From Streptomyces sp. NRRL B-24484 (GTDB lineage Bacteria; Actinomycetota; Actinomycetes; Streptomycetales; Streptomycetaceae): 64,000 nt of DNA. The notes below the pieces were generated by a model. The model saw only the letters and a program-made list of their open reading frames with translations. It ran no database searches and was not told the origin of the DNA. Made by a program: the position numbers and the translations under genes. The stretch is taken from the NCBI RefSeq assembly GCF_000717715.1, contig NZ_JOAI01000046.1:1-64000 (forward strand), given 5' to 3'. This document shows positions 55,151 to 63,088 of the stretch, piece after piece; the first letter of the stretch is position 1; the number at the start of each line of letters is the position of its first letter.

Positions 55151-56384
55151 CGGGTCGCCGGGGGCGGTGCTCCGGGCGCAGCCGCCCGCCGAGGCACCGC
55201 CCCGGCCCGAACGGCGCACCCTGCTGGTGGCGTGCGTGCTGGTGTTCATGGCCCAGATGGCCACCACCGTCTACCTGCCGTCGCTGCCGACCGTCGAGCG
55301 GGACCTGCACGTCTCGCGCAGCCTCGCCGCGCTGTCCGTGTCGCTGTTCGTGGTCGGCGCGGCCGCCCCCGTGGTGTTCTGGGGCCGGGCCGCCGACCGG
55401 TACGGCCGGCGGGCGGCGGTGCTGGCCTCGCTGGCCCTCTTCACCGGCTCCAGTGCGCTGCTCGCGGCCACCGGCTCGGTCACCGTGCTGCTCGCGCTGC
55501 GCGCCCTGCAGGGCATCGGTGCGGGTGGTGCCGCGATCATCGCCCGGATCTTCGTCCGGGACCTCGGCGGCGGCGACGCGCTCGCCCGCCGGCTGTCGGT
55601 GCTGTCCGTCGCCTTCGTCTCGGCGCTCGGCGGCGGCCAGTTCCTCGGCGGTCTGATCGGCCGGTACGCGGACTGGCGGGCCGGCTTCGCCGTCCTGGCC
55701 GCGATCGGCGCGGTGGGCGCGGTCGGCGTGCTCACGCTGCCGCTGGAACCGGGCCGCGGTCGGCAGGAGCAGGCCGGCATGGTCCGGATCTACCGGGGCA
55801 TCCTCGGCGTCCGGCAGTTCCTGCTGCCGACCGTCGCGGGTGGCCTCGGGTTCGCCACCGTCGTCCTGCTCCAGGAGGTGGCGCCCTTCGTGACCCAGCA
55901 GCACTTCGGCCTCACCGCCGGGGAGTACGGCGACCTGGGGCTGCTGTTCGGCCTGGCGTACTTCGCCGGGGCGATGCTGGTGAACCGGCTGGTCGCCCGG
56001 GTGGGATCGTCCTGGCTGATGCGCCTGGGCGCCCTGGTGATGACCTGCTCCGGGCTGCTGATGGTCGCGCTCTGGCTGGTGCCGGGCCTCGGGACGACGA
56101 CGGCCCTGGTGCTGTTCGTCGCGCTCTACTGCGCCACCACCTTCGGCCAGGCGGCGCTGTTCCCCAGCAGCATGGCGGTCGCGGTGAGCGCCGTGACCGA
56201 GCACGGTGCCTACGCGGTGGCCCTGTGCGGCTTCCTCGCGCAGTCCATCGCCGGGGTCGCCGCCACCGCCGCCGTCCTGCTGCACGCCGACCTCGCCTGG
56301 TCGGCCGTGGCGACCGGCCTCGGCGCGCTGGCCCTGCTGCTGGTCGGCCGGCGCGGCCCGCGCCCCGCGCAGCCGTCCGCCTGA
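55143..56384 (+). CDS. MFS exporter (Bcr/CflA-like)
   Basis: The 413-residue protein has 12 helices with the DHA1 drug-exporter marks TVYLPSLPTVERDLHVS in helix 1 and GRAADRYGRRAAVLASL (motif A). GIGAGGAAIIARIFVRDL is motif C, and GGLIGRYADWRAGFAVLA follows. The ATG lies inside the 3' end of the oxoamine synthase gene (8-base overlap), so the two are translationally coupled. The direct reading is that it exports the product of that enzyme or gives self-resistance. Confidence 0.92.
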   Translation: MSDGSPGAVLRAQPPAEAPPRPERRTLLVACVLVFMAQMATTVYLPSLPTVERDLHVSRSLAALSVSLFVVGAAAPVVFWGRAADRYGRRAAVLASLALFTGSSALLAATGSVTVLLALRALQGIGAGGAAIIARIFVRDLGGGDALARRLSVLSVAFVSALGGGQFLGGLIGRYADWRAGFAVLAAIGAVGAVGVLTLPLEPGRGRQEQAGMVRIYRGILGVRQFLLPTVAGGLGFATVVLLQEVAPFVTQQHFGLTAGEYGDLGLLFGLAYFAGAMLVNRLVARVGSSWLMRLGALVMTCSGLLMVALWLVPGLGTTTALVLFVALYCATTFGQAALFPSSMAVAVSAVTEHGAYAVALCGFLAQSIAGVAATAAVLLHADLAWSAVATGLGALALLLVGRRGPRPAQPSA

Positions 56385-56443
56385 CCCCCGCGGCCCCCGG
56401 CCGGCAGCGAACCCCCGTACCCCTCAGCGATCAGCAAGGTCCC

Positions 56444-58048
56444 ATGACGACACTCCGTTCCCTCATCGACACCACGTCGGAGACGTTCCGGCGCAACGCC
56501 GAGGCCTTCGACGACAAGCGCCGCATCATCGCGGAGGCCCGGGCGGCCGCGCTGGCCGGCGGCGACGCGAAGGCCCACCGCCGGCACGCCGAGCGCGGCA
56601 AGCTCACCGCCCGCGAGCGCGTGATGCGCCTGCTGGACCCCGGGACGCCGTTCCTGGAGGTCGGGCAGCTGGTGGCGCACGACGTGTACGACGAGCCCGT
56701 CCCGTCCGCCGCACTGGTCACCGGTGTCGGCACCGTCGGCGGCCGGCCGACGATGGTCTTCGCCAACGACGCGACCGTCAAGGGCGGGACGTACTTCCCG
56801 CTCACCGTGCAGAAGCACCTGCGGGCCCAGAAGGTGGCCCGGCAGAACGGCCTGCCCTGCATCTACCTGGTCGACTCCGGCGGCATCTACCTGCCGCTCC
56901 AGGAGGACCTCTTCCCCGACGAGTACCACCTGGGCCGGATGTTCCGGAACATCGCCGAGATGTCCGCCCTCGGGCTGCCGCAGATCGCCGCGGTGATGGG
57001 GTCGTGCACGGCGGGCGGGGCGTACATCCCGGCCATGTGCGACGAGGCGGTGATCGTCCGCGGCAACGGCACGATCTTCCTCGGCGGCCCGCAGCTGGTG
57101 CGTGCGGCGACCGGCGAGGTGGTCGACGCCGAGACGCTCGGCGGGGCCGACCTGCACACCCGGGTCACCGGGGTCGCGGACCACATCGCCGAGAACGACG
57201 AGCACGCCCTGGAGCTCGTCCGGGAGATCGCCGTCCGCAACAGCCGCCGGGCCGTGTCGGGGCCGCCCCGCGAGCCGCGCCCGCCGCTCCACGACCCGGC
57301 CGAACTGCCCGGAATCATCAGCGCCAGCCTGCGCGAGCACATCCCGGCGCGCGAGGTGCTGGCCCGGCTGCTCGACGGCAGCGAGTTCACCGAGTACCGC
57401 AGCCGCTACGGCCCGACGATCGTCTGCGGCACCGGGCACGTCGGCGGCTACCCGCTCGGCGTGATCATCAACGACGGCGTGCTGTTCCCCGAGAGCGCCC
57501 AGAAGGCCGCCAACTTCATCGAGCTGTGCGTCCAGCGCGACCTCCCGCTGCTGTTCCTGCACAACATCAACGGCTTCATGGTGGGCGCCGAGTACGAGGC
57601 GGCCGGCATCGCCAAGCACGGCGCCAAGCTGGTCAACGCGGTCTCCTGCGCCAGGGTGCCGAAGTTCAGCCTGGTGATCGGCGGCAGCTTCGGCGCCGGC
57701 AACTTCGCCATGTGCGGCCGCTCGATGGGCCCGCGGATGATGGCGATGTGGCCGAGCGCCAAGTCGACGGCGGTGGGCGGGGAGCAGACCGCGACCGTGA
57801 TGGCGCTGATCCGCGGCGACCAGCTCGCCAAGGAGGGCCGGACCCTCTCCGCCGAGGAGGAGGAGTCCATCAGGCGCCCGATCATCGACACCTACGAGCG
57901 CCAGTCGCACCCGCTGTACTACGCGGCCCGGATGTGGGTGGACGCCGTGGTGGACCCGACCGACACCCGCGAGTGGCTGACGCTGTGCCTGGCGATGGCC
58001 GCCGACGGGCCCCAGCAGGAGACGCGCTTCGGCGTGTTCAGGATGTGA
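56444..58048 (+). CDS. Acyl-CoA carboxylase carboxyltransferase subunit (methylcrotonyl type)
   Basis: The 534-residue beta subunit transfers CO2 from biotin to an acyl-CoA. Sequences such as CIYLVDSGGIYLPLQEDLFPDEYHLGRMF, GSCTAGGAYIPAMCDE and LPLLFLHNINGFMVGAEYEAAGIAKHGAKLVNAV match the methylcrotonyl/geranyl-CoA branch better than acetyl/propionyl-CoA enzymes. IGGSFGAGNFAMCGRSMGPRMMAMWP supports the same placing. Length and domain order are complete. The stop and the next start share one base (TGATG), so alpha and beta subunits are made together. HMG-CoA lyase and the other leucine-catabolism genes are absent. Confidence 0.93.
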   Translation: MTTLRSLIDTTSETFRRNAEAFDDKRRIIAEARAAALAGGDAKAHRRHAERGKLTARERVMRLLDPGTPFLEVGQLVAHDVYDEPVPSAALVTGVGTVGGRPTMVFANDATVKGGTYFPLTVQKHLRAQKVARQNGLPCIYLVDSGGIYLPLQEDLFPDEYHLGRMFRNIAEMSALGLPQIAAVMGSCTAGGAYIPAMCDEAVIVRGNGTIFLGGPQLVRAATGEVVDAETLGGADLHTRVTGVADHIAENDEHALELVREIAVRNSRRAVSGPPREPRPPLHDPAELPGIISASLREHIPAREVLARLLDGSEFTEYRSRYGPTIVCGTGHVGGYPLGVIINDGVLFPESAQKAANFIELCVQRDLPLLFLHNINGFMVGAEYEAAGIAKHGAKLVNAVSCARVPKFSLVIGGSFGAGNFAMCGRSMGPRMMAMWPSAKSTAVGGEQTATVMALIRGDQLAKEGRTLSAEEEESIRRPIIDTYERQSHPLYYAARMWVDAVVDPTDTREWLTLCLAMAADGPQQETRFGVFRM

Positions 58049-60018
58049 TGACGATGCTGAAACGAGTTCTGATCGCCAACCGCGGCGAGATCGCCCGCCG
58101 GATCGCCCGGACCTGCCGCCGCCTCGGCATCGAGTACGTCGCCGTCCACTCCGACGCCGACCGCTCGGCCGCCCACCTGGAGGGCGCGGTCGACACCGTC
58201 CGGCTGGGCCCCGGCCCAGCCGCCGACAGCTACCTGCGGATCGAGGCGCTGGTCGACGCGGCGCTGCGCACCGGCTGCGACGCGGTTCACCCCGGCTACG
58301 GGTTCCTCTCCGAGAGCCCGGCGTTCGCGGCCGCCGTCGCCGGGGCGGGCCTGGTCCTGGTCGGACCGGACGCCCGGATGATCGCCGCCATGGGCGACAA
58401 GGCCACCGCCCGCGCGCTGATGGCCGACGCCGGGGTGCCCGTGCTGCCGGGTTCCGAGCACGCCACCGAGTCGCCGGAGCAACTCGCCGCCGACGCCGGG
58501 CGGATCGGCTACCCGGTGATCCTCAAGCCGGTCGCCGGCGGCGGGGGCAAGGGCATGCAGGTGGTCGACCGCCCCGACCGGCTGGCCGAGGCGGTGGCCG
58601 CGGCCGTCCGGCTCGGCCGCAGCAGCTTCGGCGACGGCCGGCTGCTCGCCGAGCGCTACGTCGCGCGGCCGCGCCACATCGAGGTGCAGGTCTTCGGGGA
58701 CACCCACGGCTCGGTGGTGCACCTCTTCGAGCGGGAGTGCTCGCTGCAGCGCCGCCACCAGAAGGTCGTGGAGGAGGCGCCCGCCGCCGGCCTGCCGGCC
58801 GGGGTCCGCGAGGCGCTGCTGGCGGCGGCCGTCCGCGGCGCCGAGGCGCTCGGCTACGTGAACGCCGGGACGTTCGAGTTCATCCTCGACGCCGACGACC
58901 GGTTCTACTTCCTGGAGGCCAACACCCGGCTCCAGGTCGAACACCCCGTCACCGAGGAGATCACCGGCGTCGACCTGGTCGAGTGGCAGCTGCGGGTCGC
59001 CGCCGGGGAGCGCCTGCCGCTCGCCCAGCACGAGATCACCGCGACCGGCCACGCCGTCGAGTGCCGCGTCTACGCCGAGGACCCGGACGAGGCCTTCCGG
59101 CCCGCGCCCGGCCGGGCGGCGCCCGTCGAATGGCCGACCGGCGTCCGCGTCGAGGCCGCCTTCGACAGGGAGGGCGAGGTCTCCGCCTTCTACGACCCGA
59201 TGATCGCCAAGCTGGTGGCGCACGGACCGGACCGCGTCGCCGCGCTGCGCACCCTCACGGACGCGCTGCAGGACACCGCCGTCGTCGGCCTGACGACCAA
59301 TCTGGGCTTCCTCGGCGACCTGCTGCGCGACCGGCGGGTGGTCGCCGGCCGTCTCGACACCCACCTGGTCGACGAGTTCCTCGCGGAGACCGGCCGGGCC
59401 GAGCGTGCCTGGCAGGCAGCCGCGTGCGCCGCGGCCATGGAGGTGCCGGCCCTGGCCGGCGCCCCCGCCTCGCCGTGGCACGGCACCGCCGGCGCGCTCG
59501 ACCGGGACGCGCTGGACCCGGTCGCGCCGCTCGGCCGGGTGGTGACCCGCGACGCCCGACGGGAGTGGGAGGCCAGGCTCACCGAGGTCCGGCCCGGGCG
59601 GGTGCGGGGCAGCGTCGACGGACGGCCCTTCGACCTCACCGTCGCCCACCGGGACGGGCTGTTCCGGGGCACCCTCGGCGGCCGCGCCTGGTCGGGCCTG
59701 CGGACGCCCACCGGCTTCGAGATCACCGTCGACGGGTACCGCACCGCCCTCGTCGTCCCGACCTTCGCCCGGGACGACGCGGACGCCGTCGGCAACGAGG
59801 TGCAGTCGACCATGCCGGGAGCGGTCGTCGGCCTGCCGTGCGCGGTGGGGGACCGGGTCGAGGAGGGCGCCGTCCTGGTCGTTGTCGAGGCGATGAAGAT
59901 GGAGAACCGCATCCTCGCGCCCTTCTCGGGCGTGGTGGCCGAGGTCAGGTGCGCCCTGCACGGCCTGGTGGCGGCCGGCCAGACACTGGTGGTGCTGGCC
60001 GACGATCCGCAGGAGTGA
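58048..60018 (+). CDS. Acyl-CoA carboxylase biotin carboxylase/BCCP subunit
   Basis: The 656-residue alpha subunit has a biotin carboxylase domain (about 1-445; RVLIANRGEIARRIARTCRRLG, VHPGYGFLSE, KPVAGGGGKGMQVV, FLEANTRLQVEHPVTE) and a middle BT-type domain. The C-terminal biotinyl domain carries Lys617 in VVEAMKMENR. It charges biotin with CO2 using ATP and bicarbonate for the adjacent carboxyltransferase. Start ATG 58048 overlaps the previous TGA; ATG 58054 is an alternative. It is the last gene of the operon, with a strong terminator 16 bases downstream. Confidence 0.95.
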   Translation: MTMLKRVLIANRGEIARRIARTCRRLGIEYVAVHSDADRSAAHLEGAVDTVRLGPGPAADSYLRIEALVDAALRTGCDAVHPGYGFLSESPAFAAAVAGAGLVLVGPDARMIAAMGDKATARALMADAGVPVLPGSEHATESPEQLAADAGRIGYPVILKPVAGGGGKGMQVVDRPDRLAEAVAAAVRLGRSSFGDGRLLAERYVARPRHIEVQVFGDTHGSVVHLFERECSLQRRHQKVVEEAPAAGLPAGVREALLAAAVRGAEALGYVNAGTFEFILDADDRFYFLEANTRLQVEHPVTEEITGVDLVEWQLRVAAGERLPLAQHEITATGHAVECRVYAEDPDEAFRPAPGRAAPVEWPTGVRVEAAFDREGEVSAFYDPMIAKLVAHGPDRVAALRTLTDALQDTAVVGLTTNLGFLGDLLRDRRVVAGRLDTHLVDEFLAETGRAERAWQAAACAAAMEVPALAGAPASPWHGTAGALDRDALDPVAPLGRVVTRDARREWEARLTEVRPGRVRGSVDGRPFDLTVAHRDGLFRGTLGGRAWSGLRTPTGFEITVDGYRTALVVPTFARDDADAVGNEVQSTMPGAVVGLPCAVGDRVEEGAVLVVVEAMKMENRILAPFSGVVAEVRCALHGLVAAGQTLVVLADDPQE

Positions 60019-60033
60019 CGGACGGTCGGCCAC

Positions 60034-60068
60034 GGCCCGCCGCTGACGGCACCTCAGCGGCGGGCCTT
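60034..60068. terminator. Strong terminator of the oxoamine/carboxylase operon
   Basis: GGCCCGCCGCTGA and its exact complement form a 13-bp stem with a CGGCACC loop, followed by TT, 16 bases after the stop. Confidence 0.9.
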
Positions 60069-60195
60069 TCCGGGCGGCTTCCGGGTACCGGAGCCGTCCC
60101 GTCGTCCGCCCGCCCCGGCCGGGCCGGCAAGTGTCCATGCCAATCCGGCATGCGGAACGGCCGCACTCCGCAACAAGTCCACCCCGGCCGAACCC

Positions 60196-60241
60196 TTGAC
60201 AGGCACGGGACGGTGCCAGCAAGGTCCTGGGAGCGCTCCCA
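60196..60241 (+). promoter_or_regulatory. Promoter and CebR box of the CebE-like gene
   Basis: A perfect -35 TTGACA (60196-60201) is followed by a weak -10 (CAAGGT near 60220) and the perfect CebR box TGGGAGCGCTCCCA at 60228-60241, 65 bases before the start codon. The box would cover the transcription start. Confidence 0.88.
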
Positions 60242-60305
60242 CCAGGTGTTCCGTCGGACCGGTGGGGCACCTCCCACCCGATCTGTCAGTGAACGAGGCA
60301 CCAAC

Positions 60306-61715
60306 ATGCCAGGTACCAGACGCCGCACGACCGACTCCCCCGCCGTGGCCGCATCCGGACACCGGCCGGATCGCGCGCCCGCGGGCGCCGCCGAACCCCG
60401 CCGCCACCGCCGACGACTGCTCAGGGCGGCCGCCGCGGCGGCCTGTGCGACGCTCGCACTGACCGCGTGCAGCAGCGGCCCGGTCGCCGCGCCGCAGTCC
60501 GAGTCGCCGTTCGGCGAGACCGTCACCCTCAAGGTGGGGACCTTCGGTTCCTTCGGCTACCGCGAGGCCGGGCTCTACGCGGACTACATGGCGAAGCACC
60601 CGGACGTCGTGATCACCGAGGCGGCCACCCAGGACAGCGAGCAGTACTGGGCGGACCTCACCGCCGCGCTCACCGGTCAGAGCGGCCAGCAGCCGGCCGA
60701 CATCCAGGCCGTGGAGGTGGGCTACATCTCCGAGGCCACCGGTCCGCTCGCCGACAGGTTCACCGACCTGCGGTCGGCCCCCGGCGTCCGGGCCTCGGCC
60801 TGGCTGCCGTGGAAGTCCGCCCAGGCCACCACCACCTCGGGCGCGCTGGTCGGGCTCGGCACCGACACCGGGCCGATGGCGGTCTGCTACCGCAAGGACC
60901 TCTTCCAGAAGGCCGGCCTCCCGTCCGACCGCGAGTCGGTGGGCCGGCTGTGGGCGGGCGACTGGTCGAAGTTCGTCGACGTCGGCCGCCGCTACAAGGC
61001 GCACGCACCGGCCAAGACGACCTTCACCGACTCGGCCGGCGGCCTGTTCAACGCCGTGCTCTCCAGCGAGCCCGAGCAGTTCTCGAACGCCCGGGGCGAA
61101 CTCGTCTACGAGGACAGCCCCGGCGTGAAGAAGGCCTGGGACCTCTCGGTCTCCGCCGCCCGCACCGGCCTCACCAGCGGGCTCAAGCAGTTCAGCCCCG
61201 AGTGGAACGAGGCGCTGTACCTCTCCGGCTTCGCGACGATCGTCTGCCCGTCCTGGATGACCGGCGTGATCAGCAAGTACGCGGGCGACCGCGGCGAGGG
61301 CCTGTGGGACATCGCGCCCGCGCCGGCCGCCGGCAACTGGGGCGGCGCCTTCCTCGCCGTGCCGAAGGCCGGCAAGCACCAGAAGGAGGCCGCCGCGCTG
61401 GCCGCCTGGCTGACCGCCCCCGAACAGCAGGCCAAGGTGTTCGCCGCGACCGGCAACCTGCCGTCGTCCACCGCCGCGCTGGAGTCGCAGGCCGTCCAGG
61501 ACGCCACCAACCCGTACTTCAACAACGCCCCGACCGGCCGGATCTACGCCAACGCCGCCCGCACGATCCTGCCCGCCCCGGTCGGGCGGCTGGACGGCGC
61601 GGTCAAGGCCGCGATCAGCGACGTCGCCCTGGTGGACATCGCCCGCAACGGCACCGATCCCAAGAAGGCCTGGAACGGCGTGGTGAAGCAGATCACCGGG
61701 AAGACCGGCGGCTGA
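60306..61715 (+). CDS. CebE-like cellobiose/cellotriose-binding lipoprotein, orphan
   Basis: The 469-residue family 1 solute-binding protein has an Arg-rich N-terminus and a lipobox ALTAC near residue 56. It shows strong resemblance to streptomycete CebE: YREAGLYADYMAKHPDVVITE, DIQAVEVGYISEATG, GLGTDTGPMAVCYRKDLFQKAGLPSDRESVGRLWAGDWSKFVD and NWGGAFLAVPKAGKHQKEAAALAAWLTAPEQQAK. It should capture cello-oligosaccharides released by the cellulases. Unlike the usual cebEFG-bglC order, no permease or glucosidase follows. A CebR box precedes it and another lies 29 bases after its stop. Confidence 0.92.
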   Translation: MPGTRRRTTDSPAVAASGHRPDRAPAGAAEPRRHRRRLLRAAAAAACATLALTACSSGPVAAPQSESPFGETVTLKVGTFGSFGYREAGLYADYMAKHPDVVITEAATQDSEQYWADLTAALTGQSGQQPADIQAVEVGYISEATGPLADRFTDLRSAPGVRASAWLPWKSAQATTTSGALVGLGTDTGPMAVCYRKDLFQKAGLPSDRESVGRLWAGDWSKFVDVGRRYKAHAPAKTTFTDSAGGLFNAVLSSEPEQFSNARGELVYEDSPGVKKAWDLSVSAARTGLTSGLKQFSPEWNEALYLSGFATIVCPSWMTGVISKYAGDRGEGLWDIAPAPAAGNWGGAFLAVPKAGKHQKEAAALAAWLTAPEQQAKVFAATGNLPSSTAALESQAVQDATNPYFNNAPTGRIYANAARTILPAPVGRLDGAVKAAISDVALVDIARNGTDPKKAWNGVVKQITGKTGG

Positions 61716-61743
61716 CCTGGGCGCAGGTCCCCGTGCGGCCGCA

Positions 61744-61757
61744 TGGGAGCGCTCCCG
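61744..61757. promoter_or_regulatory. CebR box downstream of the CebE-like gene
   Basis: TGGGAGCGCTCCCG has one change from consensus and is followed directly by TATGCT. It may be a promoter-linked operator for the small gene at 62001, or what is left after loss of cebF/cebG. The rest of 61716-62000 shows nothing clear. Confidence 0.8.
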
Positions 61758-62000
61758 TATGCTGGACACAGCCCGGTCCCGCGCCACCCCCCGCGGCGCG
61801 GGACCGGGCTCCCGTGGCCGATCCGCCCCTCCCCCGGCCGGATCGGCGCAGGTTCCCGGCCTGCGGCCGCCAGGTGCATGTGGGGCACCTCCCGGCCGCG
61901 GGCCGGCCCGTGCCGGACCCGTCGGCCGCCCGGCCGCACGCCGACGGCACGCCGCGCACCGGGGCAGCACCCGTACCGCCGCGGCGTCGTTGGTACCGGT

Positions 62001-62354
62001 ATGAACACGTGCCACCCGCCCTCGCCCGACGCCGGGCCGGCCGCCGTCCCGCCGCAGGCCCTCCCGCTCCCGCTGCCGCACCCCGATTTCGGTGTCACCG
62101 ACCGCCCTGCCGCGCGCCGCCCGGCCGTCGGCGGCGCCCCGCAGCAGACCCAGAGCTGGACGACCAGCGCGGCGGAACAGGCCAGCGACGTCCTCAGCGG
62201 CCTGCGGACCGTCGAGGTCCCGATGGCCGCCCTCCAGGCGGCGCTGCTGATCCTCACCGAGCTGGTCGCCCGGCCGCACGAGAGCACCGAGATGCGGGAG
62301 GCCGCACGGGAGATCTGCGGCCTCTTCGCCGGGCTGACCGACCTGGCCGTCTGA
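62001..62354 (+). CDS. Hypothetical protein
   Basis: The 117-residue protein has a Pro-rich first half (PPQALPLPLPHPDFGVTDRP) and a helical second half: ASDVLSGLRTVEVPMAALQAALLILTELVAR, then STEMREAAREICGLFAGLTDLAV. No signal peptide is present. I recognise no family. It lies 243 bases downstream of a CebR box. The start ATG has no strong ribosome site (GGTACCGGT upstream). It converges on the MarR gene. Confidence 0.5.
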   Translation: MNTCHPPSPDAGPAAVPPQALPLPLPHPDFGVTDRPAARRPAVGGAPQQTQSWTTSAAEQASDVLSGLRTVEVPMAALQAALLILTELVARPHESTEMREAAREICGLFAGLTDLAV

Positions 62355-62401
62355 GGTCCGCGACCGCCCCGCCCGCCGGGCGGGGCACCGGCCCGGCGGT
62401 G

Positions 62402-62911
62402 TCAGTCCTCCGGGTTCTCCACGATGGCCCGCAGGGCCGCGAGCAGCGGCGGCCGGTCCTCCTCGGCCACCGGGGCGAGGAAGAGCCGGTCGACGATCCG
62501 GGCGTGCACCACGGTGGCGCGGCCGAAGGCCTCGGCGCCCTCGGGGGTGGCCCCGACCAGGGTGATCCGGCGGTCGGCCGGCGAGGGGGTGCGGCGGACG
62601 AGGCCGGCCTGCTCCATGCGGTCGACCAGCCGGGTGGTGCCGCCGCTGGTGAGGGTGAGCCCCTCGGCGAGCTCCCGCTGCGGGATCCCGGCGCCGCGGG
62701 CCCGGGCGAGCATCAGCAGCACCTCGAACATGGTGTGGCTGAGACCGCACTCGGCCCGCATCGCGGCGTCCACGGCCCGGTCCAGCCGGGTCGCGGCGCG
62801 CAGCAGCAGGCCGAGTTCGCGGACGGCCGGGCGCTCGGCGGCCGCCGCGAGCTCCGCCACCGTCCGGGGTCCGCCGGACGCCTCGCCGCCCACCGCCGGT
62901 GCCATCTCCAT
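62402..62911 (-). CDS. MarR-family transcriptional regulator
   Basis: The 169-residue MarR protein has a winged helix (about 50-130) with CGLSHTMFEVLLMLARARGAGIPQRELAEGLTLTSGGTTRLVDRMEQAGLVRRTPSPADRRITLV, which contains the typical recognition helix and wing. The first 25 residues are low complexity; ATG 62905 is an alternative start. It is divergent from an MFS exporter with a 25-bp operator between them, so it probably represses both. Confidence 0.92.
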   Translation of the reverse strand: MEMAPAVGGEASGGPRTVAELAAAAERPAVRELGLLLRAATRLDRAVDAAMRAECGLSHTMFEVLLMLARARGAGIPQRELAEGLTLTSGGTTRLVDRMEQAGLVRRTPSPADRRITLVGATPEGAEAFGRATVVHARIVDRLFLAPVAEEDRPPLLAALRAIVENPED

Positions 62912-62960
62912 GGCCGGTGAGTCTACTGATCGCCGCGGCACCGCTCCCCGCCGAATCGAC

Positions 62961-62985
62961 TGACTGGTCAATTGCTGATCAGTCA
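62961..62985. promoter_or_regulatory. MarR operator
   Basis: TGACTGGTCA and TGATCAGTCA are complementary at nine of ten bases with a 5-base spacer. The right half overlaps the -35 of a plus-strand promoter (TTGCTG 62972-62977, 18 bases, TACCCT 62996-63001). Confidence 0.78.
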
Positions 62986-63088
62986 GCTATCCGGCTACCC
63001 TGTTCCGACCCACCGGGCCCGCGCAGCACCGCGCCGGGCCGACCGACGGGGAAGACGCCGACCGCCGGAGATGACGGAGAAGCCGCCG

